64,000 nt of DNA from assembly GCA_047967505.1 (NCBI GenBank), contig CM106539.1; one strand, 5' to 3'. This document shows positions 10,855 to 20,175 of this stretch, one piece after another (position 1 is the stretch's first letter; each line of letters starts with the position of its first letter). The position numbers and the translations under genes were made by a program. This DNA is from Dipteris shenzhenensis (lineage: Eukaryota > Polypodiophyta > Polypodiopsida > Gleicheniales). Under the pieces are notes generated by a model. It did no database searches. It had not been told where the DNA came from and saw only the letters and a list, made by a program, of their open reading frames with translations.

Positions 10855-11456
10855 CATCTTTTGGTGGAGATGCCGGATACGTTTGGTATTGGATTCATCC
10901 CACCTTACTAAACGGTCTCGGGTCTACTTGATTGCATGTTATGCCTAGTATAGGATGTGTTTTCTGATGTGATAAAGAAGATGCCTGGAAGAACTCCGTT
11001 AGAAGAGATTGCAGCCGTTTAAGAGAACTAGAAGATTGTGAAGGTGATGCTCAAGCTATTCGCACGGTCATCATGATCATATTCTTTATGGTTGCACTCT
11101 TGAATATGTTGGTGAATCGACAATGCCGGCAGCAAGCACAATGATAGATTGGGGATTGTTTGATGTACTGATGCTTTGAACTTCTTTTGCTATGAAAATG
11201 ATGAAGAGTACAATATCTTGAAGCTATCATGTGCACTTTCAATTGTGACAAGGGTAATTCATAAATGCATGTATACACAATATTTTCATGGTGCTGGTTG
11301 GTCACTTATTTTTTAAGATTTTGTTAAGGATCACATTGTGGAGGGTTTTCAACAAGTGGTTATGCATAATAAGTTGGTCTTGGTATACTAAGGCTCTGTG
11401 GGATCTTGTTTGGGATATTATTTGGATCTTAGTGTTTCCTTTTTGTATTTCATCAT
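10855..11456 (+). other. Gypsy-C primer-binding site and untranslated leader
   Basis: The first bases after the LTR include TTGGTGGAGATGCCGG (about 10861-10876), which resembles the degenerate primer-binding sites of plant Gypsy elements (TGGCGCCGTTGCCGG type). The next 580 bp carry no convincing frame and are probably the leader. Confidence 0.4.
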
Positions 11457-12090
11457 GGTGAAGATTTCAGTGTTTCGAGGGACCTAAGGGAAAGACCCGG
11501 AGTCTTATCTTCGGGATTGTGTTCGAGGATGCCGGCTTTCTGGATGGTCCATGAAGGATCAGGCAGAGATTTTGCCTGATTTTCTTAAAGGTGTAGCCTT
11601 AAGTTGGCATGAGGCCTTGTGGGACTCTACTAAGGAGGACTGGGACCAAGTGGTGGCTGCAATGAAGCAGAGATTTGGGACAGTGGAGTCGTCAAATGCT
11701 TTGATGTTGCAGCTCGACCGATTCTATCAAGGAGAGGGTGAGATGGTCTCTACGTTGGCAATCTGATATGAAACTTTATGGACAAAGTATGAAAGAGCAG
11801 CTTTGCGAGCTATGGCATCTGCATCATCGGCCCCTCAAAGTCTCGTAGGGATGGAGCACTTAAACATGAGCAAATTTGTTATGGCTTTGGAGCCTCGTCT
11901 TCACTCAAAAGTAATGAGTAAAGATCCAATAACATACGTGGAAGCACTTTGCATTGCAACCAAGAAAGAAGCTTCTCTAAAGATAGAATCCTCTTTTGTA
12001 TCTTTAACAGCTTCATTCAAAGGTGGAGGTAATGGGCACTCCTCAGGTACCAAAGTCCTCTGAGTTAGATCATAATACCTCCTAATTGAT
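11457..12090 (+). pseudogene. Gypsy-C gag (retrotransposon gag domain), broken
   Basis: Contains a typical gag core: ISVFRGT, ESYLRDC, ILPDFLKGVALSWHEAL, WDQVVAAMKQRF and LDRFYQGEGEMVSTLA, then a downstream helical segment around MSKFVMALEPRLHSKV. Gag would form the virus-like particle. The frame is broken by stops at about 11490 and 11766 and after 12060. No zinc knuckle is seen before the foreign sequence at about 12240, so the C-terminus is lost. Confidence 0.75.
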
Positions 12091-12239
12091 GGCAGAGTTT
12101 GCTGATTTGAAATTGTATTTGGTTAATGCACGACAACCTAGAGCACCAAAGAGTGAAATGGCTGCAAAGTGACTCAAAATGTTATCTTAAGGTCGCCCAT
12201 CTACTCCTAAGAGGGCTCGAGCAATGGTGCAGCAGGTAG

Positions 12240-12832
12240 GGAGTATTCTGTAACAGAAAAATGACAAAAAAATGCGCTATTTGGGGAATGGCGACCAGCA
12301 GCGACATCTTTTCCTTCAATTCCTTGCAGGTGAAGGTTCACCCATTCGAGAGGTATCTCCAGCAGGAAGGGCTTGGAGAATGGGAGAGAAACGAGGGAGA
12401 ACAAGCTCTAGAAAGATTTGGGAAGAAAGGGAAGAAATGGTGAAGATGAAGAAGAAGAAGATGGAGAAGAAGAAGATGATGTGGCACAAATGGGCTCAAG
12501 GAGGATCAAAGGGCTCTGATACCATGTTGGGGAACTAAAGGGAAAGCATGAAGTGAACACAAAATAAGAATGCTTGCTTTTAGAATGAAGAAAGGTGAGG
12601 TTCTTATGTAGGCACCTATTACATGATCATTGACATCACTGATGACCTCTGAGCTCTACAATCATCTCCTCAATCTACTCCTAGATTCTCTCAATCATCC
12701 TATGTGGCATCTACCACCACCTAACAGTGCTTATGGGCACCTAACTGTGCCTCTAGCACACACACATAGAAACCAAGGTGTGCCTGGGGCATACACCTTG
12801 AGATATCCCATCAAAAGGATGTCTAAATCCTA
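12240..12832 (-). mobile_element. fragment of a minus-strand Copia/TRIM: LTR and primer-binding site
   Basis: At 12511-12524 the minus strand reads TGGTATCAGAGCC, a Copia primer-binding site, immediately after an LTR-like end (TGTTGGGGAAC on the plus strand from 12525). The LTR appears to run to about 12832, where Gypsy RT sequence resumes. The part left of the site (12240-12510) is GA-rich and non-coding, like a short internal leader. The fragment sits where protease and most of the RT of Gypsy-C should be. No second LTR is seen, so it is incomplete. Confidence 0.55.
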
Positions 12833-13400
12833 GCAAGTGTCATTTGGCTCAAACAAAAGTAGTCTTGTTAGGGCATATTGTGTCTGAAAAAGGCCTGCAA
12901 ATGGATCCTGACAAGATTCAAGTAATCATGGCATTGCCAAGTCCTGAGAGTGTCACTGGTATTCGCAAAATTCTAGGAAAAAGCAAGTATTATCAACGCT
13001 TTTGTGATGATTTCACAGAGATAGTGCATCCCATGAACTTGTTGACAAGAAAAGGAGTTTCTTTCCAATGGGGTGTGAAGCAACAAGAGTCTTTTTAGTA
13101 ACTTAAGGAGGCCATGAGTCCAATATTGAAGCCCCCTAATTGGTCTCAGGACTTTTATGTAAATCCAAGTGTATCTTTGCATTCAATTAGTGCTGTACTG
13201 CTACAAAAAGGAGCGACAGGTAGAATGCAACCCATCTATTATGCTAGCCGATAGCTTACAGAGGTGGAAACAAAGTATGAGGAAATGGAGCCGCAAGCTC
13301 TCTCTTTGGTGTTTTCAGTCAGAAAGTTTCGCTCCTATTTATTACCTCGACTATTTTTCTTCCTTACCTCTCAGTCTATATTAGCAGATCTAGTTTGAAA
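12826..13400 (+). pseudogene. Gypsy-C RT C-terminus and RNase H
   Basis: Opens in the RT thumb/connection region (KCHLAQTKVVLLGHIVSEKG, then MDPDKIQVI and GKSKYYQRF). After a stop at about 13098 come RNase H-like segments: VLLQKGA, QPIYYASR and TKYEEMEPQALSLVFSVRKFR. Catalytic RT motifs A-C are upstream in the lost part, so the protein is inactive. Several stops. Confidence 0.8.
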
Positions 13401-13689
13401 GCCTAATCCTAGGGGAAGATTTGCAAAATGGTTGTCAGAGCTTCAAGAGTTCTCTTTCTCTTTTGTCACCGAAAATACCACTAGGTCCACTATGGTAGAT
13501 TTGCTAAAAGGACGGTAGGATCTAGGAGAAGAAAAGAAATATAAGGAGAACATTAAAGATGAAAGGGATACACCACCAATAGCTTTTGTCTTGTATTTTG
13601 ATAGGGCTTTTAGTCCTTCATGCCAACAAGGAGCCGAGGGGATGGTCTTGATGAATTCTGAAGGTTAAGAAGTATGGGCTAGAGGACAA

Positions 13690-13920
13690 GAGCTTCCAGA
13701 TATCACAACTAACAATGCAGCTGAGTATAATGCTTTGATTCTTGGTTTGGAGGGTTGTCTTCAAAGTCAAGTTAAAGAATTGGAAGTAAGAGGAGATTCT
13801 CAGCTTACTATAAAGCAAATGCAAGGGCATTACAAGACAAGTAAGAGGAGATTCTCAGCTTACTATAAAGCAAATGCAAGGGCATTACAAGACAAGAAGT
13901 CCTCATTTGAAGGAGCTTAG
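13690..13920 (+). pseudogene. Gypsy-C second RNase H domain (Tat-lineage feature)
   Basis: NNAAEYNALILGLEGCLQ followed by LEVRGDSQLTIKQMQG is the hallmark of an archaeal/plant-type RNase H (Glu of AEY, Asp of GDS). It lies between the usual RNase H and the integrase, the position known for the additional RNase H of Tat-lineage Gypsy elements. A perfect 55-bp tandem duplication at 13786-13895 shifts the frame inside the domain. Confidence 0.72.
13786..13895. repeat. perfect 55-bp tandem duplication in Gypsy-C RNase H
   Basis: 13786-13840 and 13841-13895 are identical by eye. The duplication breaks the frame (55 = 18 codons + 1) and repeats the GDSQLTIKQMQG coding stretch. It must be later than the last active ancestor. 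Confidence 0.92.
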
Positions 13921-14145
13921 TCAAAAGGCTATGTCACTATGTAGTCAGTTTGATTTTTCAAGTTTGTTCACATAAACAGAAAAGAAAATCAAAGGGCAGA
14001 TGAGTTAGCTACTCAAGCCATTGTAGTATAAGACCGGGGGGTGGTTTCTTTAGTAGACACTGGATGGCCAAAACTACAAGATGTTTAGCAATATGTGAAA
14101 GAAGGCATGTTTCCTCGAGGGTTAACTCCACAACAGAAGTAAAGA

Positions 14146-14979
14146 TTGGTAAGGAAGGCTTGTCCCTATACTATTGTTGATGACATTCTTTATAAATTGG
14201 AAAAAGATAAGGTGCTTCGTCGGGTGGTCCATCCCATAGAGACTATGAGAATCCTAGAAATGTGTCATGAATGCTCCGGTCATTTTGCTTCAGCGAACAT
14301 AGCTAGGAGAATTTTTAATGCAGGTTACTTTTGGCCACGCCTCCATAAGTATGTATATGAATGGTGTCGAAGTTGTAAAGTATGCCAAAAGTTTGAAAGG
14401 CGACAGTTGATTCTTGGGCCCTTGAAGCCTATTCCAGCATATGGACCATTTGAGAGGTGGGAATTGGACTTTGTGGGACCACTCCCTCGCTCATATAAGG
14501 GCAAGCATTATTTATTGGTGGCCATAGATTATGCAACTCGATGGGCAGAGACCAAGGCCACAATCAATAGTAAGGCAAGCACAGTTGCAAAATTTCTCTT
14601 TGATCAAATTTGTTCACGCTTTAGTTGTCCTTTGGAAATTCTCACTGATGGAGGAACCTCTTTTAGAAATGAACTAATTGAAGATATGGTGCATAAGCTA
14701 AAGATAAATCATAGCATGTCCACACCATACTATCCCCAATGTAATGGCTTGGCTGAGAAAACAAATAGATTATTGTGCAATTCAATGGGAAAGCTTGTAG
14801 ACACCAAGAAAAGGCATTGGGATAGGCACTTGGCAAAATTTTTATCGGCTTACAGAACCACACACAAGCTAGCTATTGGGTTTACACCATTCCAACTAGT
14901 GTATGGGATAGAAGCTATTTTGCCCATTGAATTGGAGATACATACTCTTTGCATTGATGTTGCAAGAAAAGAAGGATAG
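14146..14979 (+). pseudogene. Gypsy-C integrase
   Basis: The longest intact piece of Gypsy-C, 277 codons. It shows the zinc-binding HHCC region (CHECSGHF...FWPRLH...CRSCKVCQ), then the DDE core: ELDFVGPL (first Asp), ILTDGGTSF (second Asp) and GLAEKTNR (Glu), then the conserved GFTPFQLVYGIEAILPIE. Integrase would insert the element's cDNA. The frame has a stop before it (about 14140) and at 14979, but all three catalytic acids remain. Confidence 0.9.
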
Positions 14980-15003
14980 GAGGATGCCTATGCTCAACAC
15001 TTA

Positions 15004-15321
15004 GTGCAACTAGAATCCTTGGATGAATGCAAATTACAGGCCTCTCAAAACTTGGAAGCTTCTCAAAAAACGCTCAAGGCCCGTTTGGACATCAAATTAC
15101 GCAACAAGAAAGATATTGTAGAAGGAGATTTGCTCATGGGATTTGATAGCCGTTTGGACAAGCGGCTAGACAAACAGTTTATCGGCCAATGGGAGGGACC
15201 ATATCGACTCAAGAAGAAGTTCACCAATGGAACCTATCAGCTGAAGGATGTTGACAGCATGGTGATACCCGGACGCACCAATGAGTATCGCCTTAAATTA
15301 TTCTATGCTCGACCATCTTGA
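15004..15321 (+). pseudogene. Gypsy-C integrase C-terminal GPY/F module
   Basis: In frame with 14146-14979 except for one stop at 14977-14979. Holds GDLLMGFDSRLD, QWEGPYRLKKKFTNGTYQL and the NEYRLKLFY tail, the GPY/F module that helps integrase bind DNA. No chromodomain follows, consistent with a Tat-like element rather than a chromovirus. Confidence 0.82.
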
Positions 15322-15372
15322 GGCCAACAGACCCTCTCTGTCACTAGAGAGGATCTGCTAGGGGGAGAAAGA

Positions 15373-17254
15373 TGTGATGCCAAAAATTGATATTTTTTAT
15401 TTGGCATTAGTATTAATTTTCTCTATGTTTGATAATAGTTTGAGTATCAAGTGATAGCCTAGCGGCTCTCACTTATTTCTATTTTCTAAGATATTGTATA
15501 GGATTGAGAAAATGAGTGGAATGGATCATTGTAAATACCATGTGTATGAATGATAAATACCTTGGTATGGGATAAGAGTTACTTGTGTATGGGATATTAT
15601 GGGATTTTTAGAAAATAGGAAGAGTGAGTCATATAAAGAGGTGGGCTCATGTCCATGTATTCCAATACTATAAGAGAGATCACATGCCAAGCGTGTGGAA
15701 GGCATGTAGAGGAGTGTGGAGTTAAGAAGAATCCTTCTAGAATTCCTATGTGGAATAAGGAGGATGTGGACATATGAAAAAGAAAGGGTTCCTATGGACT
15801 CCATGTGGGGAGACTCTTGACTTTCCCAATATTTTAAGAGTCTTGAGCATCTTTTGATGGGACACATGGCAAGAATAGCCAAAAAGGACATGGATGGTGA
15901 CATACGGGCTTATGTGATTGATGGGGAAAGGAATCTACAGGCAGCAATTGTAAATGGGTGAAGGAGGGTAATAAAATCTCTATAAAAGGAGCCCTCCTCT
16001 CCCTTTTTCATCATCTCTTCCAGCATTAGGCCTCATGTTGCTGTAGCTCTAGTCTCCTCAAGCCTCTTCCATGAGCCTTCTCTCCTTCTTGTAGATATTC
16101 TCTTATGTAGACTCTTGAGTCCACCTCTGTCTAGTTCATTCTCTCTCTATGAGTAGACTTGGAGCTTTCACTCCCTCTTGTACATATGAAACCTCTTCTT
16201 CTCCCTTGTGTTTGTAGTATTTTGAGTTGCATTGGAGTGGAGTCTCACTTTTTAGACAATGAAGTCACTTCGTATTCCCTCTTTTGAGTCTCTCTTCCTT
16301 TTTCTTTCTTTCAAAGCCTTAAAAGTTCTTTCTATTCAGCCGCTCATTGCACACACATGGTCAATCCATTTCCCGAGCCACTAAGGGAGTTATTTACCCT
16401 CTTCTAGACAAAATCTATGAGTGGTGGATTGTTGATGAAGGTGGAGTCTTGAGGGAGCATCCTACTCAGGCGAAATTAGCATGGGTGGAGGACAGTTTTT
16501 ATGACAGTTTGACCCCATGTTAGTGTTTTGCTCATAACTTTTTGCTCGGTAGTCCGATTTTAATGAAACGTATATAATGCTAAGCTCTCTTCAAGGCACA
16601 TATCTGTATTGATTAGATCTTAAATGAGATACCACAACAAAAAGTTATGAGTCTCTGTGTCTGACAGTCTATTTTCATGACAGTTTTTACCACTGTCTAG
16701 TAAACTACCCATAACTTTCTGGCCGCTTCTTTGTTTCTTACGAAATGTATATCAGCGCGAAGCCCATCTCTAGGCACATTTTGAATCTTTGATATCATGT
16801 CTCTATTGAAAGTTATAGGCCTCTGTGTCTAATGACAATTTGTAGTGTTTTGAGCTAATTGTAAAGGTATCTATGAAGGAGGTGCAATGTTTGCTCGAGA
16901 CCTACCCATCTGACCTAATCAACCCCTTCAAACTCCTCGATATATATCAATTCATCTCATATTGAGTGGCAAGATCTTCTTTCAACAACGTATCACTCTT
17001 CTCTTTGGCACAGACCGGCTTGCTAAGATTATGGCCTCTGCTGATCCTTTCCTTCTCCCTATGCTTGAGTACAACATCACTTGGGATGTTACCATCTTCA
17101 TTTTGATCTAAGAGAGGAAAGTATGGTGTGGTATCTTGGCATAAAAGCTTCTTTTTAATGTCCCTTTCTTAGTGATAAATATCTTTGTCACTCAGTTCAA
17201 AAGCAGTAGGAAGTGAAGAGGTGCGTGAAGTTTATTACCCCCAACTTCATGTCA
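15373..17254 (+). repeat. Gypsy-C 3' LTR
   Basis: Second copy of the 8973-10854 LTR, same length by the boundaries I chose. It carries the same TATA box (about 15979), CT-rich leader and internal duplicated 175-bp unit. Scattered substitutions and small indels separate the two, so the insertion is not very recent. Confidence 0.92.
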
Positions 17255-17256
17255 TA

Positions 17257-17262
17257 ATACCA
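17257..17262 (-). promoter_or_regulatory. Copia-B primer-binding site, truncated
   Basis: On the minus strand the LTR end TTGTCA is followed by TGGTAT, the first six bases of the Copia primer site TGGTATCAGAGC; the rest is replaced by Gypsy-C sequence. Confidence 0.7.
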
Positions 17263-17493
17263 TGACAAAATATGAAGAGGGGAGAGGAAAAGAGTGGATA
17301 TGAGGAGAGAGGGCACAACTAGAGAGCACACCACAAATGACTAATTGTACACTAGATTTAGTTAAAAAATATAGAATATATACAAACCCATTTAGGGTTA
17401 GGGTTAGGGCATCTAACCCTTTCCTTTTTAGCACTCTATATGTGTTAGTGCTATGCACACGTAATCACATGATGTTGAGCTGATCTCTCAACA
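17263..17493 (-). repeat. Copia-B 5' LTR
   Basis: 231 bp, partner of 6640-6849. Followed at 17494 by the right copy of the ATCCA target duplication. Contains TTTAGGGTTAGGGTTAGGG, a short telomere-like run that has one unit fewer in the other LTR. Confidence 0.9.
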
Positions 17494-17498
17494 ATCCA
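17494..17498. repeat. target-site duplication ATCCA, right copy (Copia-B)
   Basis: Same five bases as 6635-6639, abutting the LTR end. Confirms that 6640-17493 is one insertion unit. Confidence 0.85.
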
Positions 17499-18237
17499 CC
17501 CTTGTGTTAGTATCAACAGCCACGTACTTGTTGGAAGCTTCCAACCACTTTACATTGTCCTTCACCTTCACGAAGGTTTCTGACTCCTCGTCGACCCACA
17601 TCTCAATGTTAGACATCTTCACTGTGGCTTCTAGCTCGGCAAATCTAACCTCAGTAACACATGGAGATGTTACCAAGAACAGTTCTTCGATTATCATATT
17701 AGCTTTAGATTTTGTGACACCCTCTAAATCTGAGTCGGACTCTTTGTTTTTTCGATCCGCCTTCTTTTTGCAATCCTTTGCAAAATGGTGTGGCATGTCA
17801 CAATAGAAGCACGTCTTCTGCTTCCTTTTTTGGAAAGTGTCCTTGTCATCAGAGTCATCCTTCTTGGACTTGAATCGTTAGGCTTGCCCTTCCCTTTGCC
17901 AATGTAATCCTTTGCCAGCAACGCTTTTTGTTATTGTTATAGAGCTTCCCTTAGGTTATTCTTGGAGCAGTAATGGACCCAACTCCTCAAAAGTTAGAGG
18001 TTTGGTCCTCTATCATACTGTCACAGTCGTAATGAAGCTTTTGAAACTCCAAGGTAGCCTCCTCAGTACCATTAAGGCTAACTGGCACGAGTCCACCTTC
18101 TGACCAATAGATGCTAGTTGATTACTTACCACCTTGACTTTCGTCAGGTGTTCATGAACCGAATCTCCTTCATCCATATCCAAGTCTCGTACAAAACCTT
18201 CAGAATGGCCCACGCCTCTACGTGTGCCATGCCTTGT
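17499..18237 (-). pseudogene. Copia-A gag with CCHC zinc knuckle
   Basis: Minus-strand Copia gag. From 18237 downward: a UBN2-like segment (EAWAILKVLYE, then DEGDSVHEHLTKVKVV, SNQLASIG and SCQLALMVLRRLPWSF), then after frame changes a knuckle CFYCDMPHHFAKDC (C-X2-C-X4-H-X4-C, about 17800) followed by a Lys/Glu/Asp-rich stretch. Gag would coat the element RNA. It is cut on the right by Copia-D1 (TSD GTGGG) and on the left by Copia-B (TSD ATCCA), so it is the oldest layer here. The protease that should follow is not seen. Confidence 0.82.
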
Positions 18238-18242
18238 GTGGG
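18238..18242. repeat. target-site duplication GTGGG, left copy (Copia-D1)
   Basis: GTGGG precedes the LTR at 18243; the same pentamer follows the other LTR at 23794-23798. Confidence 0.85.
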
Positions 18243-18594
18243 TATTGAGATATCGAGCTCCACTCGTGATATGCTAGGGTGACCGTTGTGCATTTATGTC
18301 ACCGACTTGTTAGCTGCAGATGCAGTTGGTACACCGCCCACGAATAATAGCTGGATGACACCTATCCTTATGTACTCTAGTTTGTGGCTCAGTTAGTATG
18401 CCACCTTTTTAAAACTCTTTTGGTTTGAGACCCACATATAGGGTTATCCTATTTCTTTGTACTTGAGTTCTTTTTGGCTTTCACAACTAAGAAGAGGAAA
18501 ACTATTTCAGCCTCCACCTTTGTGTGTATTCCCCCATTGTGTATGTGAGAAAGCCGCAAGTGAGACTCCTTCCCTCTCTCCCACTATCTTCATA
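18243..18594 (+). repeat. Copia-D1 5' LTR
   Basis: 352 bp, starts TATTGAGATATCG (TGTTGAG in the other copies) and ends ...TCTTCATA. The primer-binding site TGGTATCAGAG follows at 18595-18605. A stretch near 18410 (TTTTTAAAACTC) differs from all three other LTR copies, so it changed in this copy. Confidence 0.92.
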
Positions 18595-19138
18595 TGGTAT
18601 CAGAGTCTGGTTCATGGTAAGGAACTCAAGAAAGCAAACCAAGTTCGCGGTGTCCTGGTAAGAGGACTAGTGTTGCTTTCCTTTTTCGAGTTTGGGAGCA
18701 AATCTCTGCAGGTAGCACAGCCAGAAAGTGCAAGAGTGCATTGTCTCAGATGAGACGCCCTTTGCAGTGTGGCAAGAGGGCAGTATATGCTGCGGGAAAA
18801 GGGCAAAGCCCTAGGTGACTTTATTTTTCTGAATCGAGGCCATTTTGGGGCCCGTTCTGAAGGCAGAAGTTCTTTGTAGGCACTCAAAAAAAGGCCTTGT
18901 TTTTGCTGTGCAACCACTGCTCTGCAGGTCGGTGAAAAGTTGCCATAGAAATAGCATCGTATGCCTGTGCGTAGAGATACTGGGAGTTACAGAATCATCC
19001 TCTTTGCCTGTTGATGCAAAATCGTCACTAGGCAGTGACTGTGTGGTCAAATACCCCTTTCGTCAGTTTTGCAGATCTGCCCGTGTGAGGCAAAAGCTGT
19101 GTTTTTGGTAGTGACAGAATATTTTGCAGTGTTCTGTA
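18595..19138 (+). other. Copia-D1 primer-binding site and leader
   Basis: TGGTATCAGAGTCTGG at 18595 is the primer site. The following 530 bp is an untranslated leader shared with D2 (30351-30842), but longer here by a block around 18790-18850 absent from D2. No coding frame. Confidence 0.75.
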
Positions 19139-20175
19139 ATGGTGTCTAATTCTCTTTCACAGATTGTCACTGAAAAGCTTGACAAGAACAACTTCCAGGC
19201 ATGGAAGTTTAGAATGACGAATTTCCTTATGGGAAAAGGCTATTGGGAGTTCATTACAGGAAATGAAGAAGAACCAGTTCTTCCTAATGTTCCCAATCAA
19301 CAGGAAATGCAGGAATTTAAAGGATGGCATGAGAGCGAGAAAAGTTATGTACTAGCTGTCTATTAGTATTTCGGATTCTATGATTGTGCATATTCAGGAT
19401 GCAAGTACGCCAAAGGAGGCATGGGATACTTTGGTAAAAATGTACAGCACAAATATGCAAGCCAGGAAAATGCAGCTCAAGCAGGAGTTGCACAATGTGC
19501 AGAGAGAAAATATGAGCATCAATGACTACCTCATGAAGGTGAAGAAAATTGCAGATGCACTTGCTTCCATTGGGTCGCCAGTGGAAGATGATGATCTAGT
19601 TTCTGTGACCTTGAATGGTCTAGGAAAGGATTATGCATAGTTCCGGACATCCATTGCCGTCCGTGAAAAATTTCTTGATTTTGAGGAGTTGTTTGCTCTT
19701 CTAATTTCTAAAGAGCAGAGAAATGGTGGTGCATCTTCTTCAAGAGAAACTTCAAAAGAAACTGTCTTCTACTCAAATGCTGGAAGAGGTAGAGGCAGAG
19801 GTAGAGGAGGCCGATCTGGAGGCTATGGTAGAAATCAGAATATGCAGCAAACTCAAGAAAACTAGTCCTTTGGAGGAGGATGTGGTAACTCTAGAGGCAA
19901 GGGGAGCCAAAGAGGTCGTGGTGGATGGCAGAAAGGCCAAAATGCAAACAGCAATGTTGAATGCTACTATTGTGGTAAAATGGGTCATATGGCTAAAGAC
20001 TGCTACAAAAAGAAGAATGACATTATGAATGAAAAATGGCAGCAAGGCAATTATGCATCCTCTAGTAGACAAGGTGATGACAGAAATGAGCATTTGTTTA
20101 TAGTGCAGTACATGACCAATTCTGTGACAAGTGCAGAAGAAAGTAATGATGTGTGGTATATTGACTCAGGTGCGT
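19139..20175 (+). pseudogene. Copia-D1 gag, zinc knuckle and protease start
   Basis: Start ATG at 19139 (MVSNSLSQIV). Gag keeps KLDKNNFQAWKFRM, WDTLVKMYSTN and the MQLKQELHNVQREN helix, then an Arg/Gly-rich stretch and the knuckle CYYCGKMGHMAKDC (about 19960-20005). A frameshift near 19340 and stops at 19366, 19640 and about 19864 break it. The protease active site is DSGASNHM (about 20163-20187). These parts would package RNA and process the polyprotein. Confidence 0.88.

Larger units (their letters stand above)
8973..17254 (+). mobile_element. Gypsy-C: Tat-like Gypsy retrotransposon
   Basis: Plus-strand LTR element with two 1882-bp LTRs, starting TGTGA[C/T]GCC and ending ...CTTCATGTCA. Internal order is gag (11457-12090), RT remnant (12826-13100), RNase H (13100-13400), a second RNase H (about 13690-13920), integrase (14146-14979) and the GPY module (15004-15321), then PPT AGGGGGAGAAAGA abutting the right LTR. 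An extra RNase H between RT-RNase H and integrase is known from the Tat lineage. Most of the RT is replaced by a foreign LTR fragment. The flanking pentamers (TGTAC left, TAATA right) do not match, so no target duplication survives. Confidence 0.88.
6640..17493 (-). mobile_element. Copia-B: Copia retrotransposon carrying a nested Gypsy
   Basis: Minus-strand Copia bounded by a matching LTR pair (6640-6849 and 17263-17493) and a perfect ATCCA target duplication. Internal Copia sequence is present only at 6850-8972 (PPT, RT and integrase). The stretch 8973-17254 is Gypsy-C. The gag and protease parts, which should lie between the primer-binding site at 17257-17262 and the integrase at 8972, are absent, and RNase H is also missing. 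It interrupted the gag of Copia-A. Inactive. Confidence 0.88.

Noticed and set aside
8968-17259. A target-site duplication for Gypsy-C
   Set aside because: The flanking pentamers TGTAC and TAATA do not match, nor do shifts by one or two bases.
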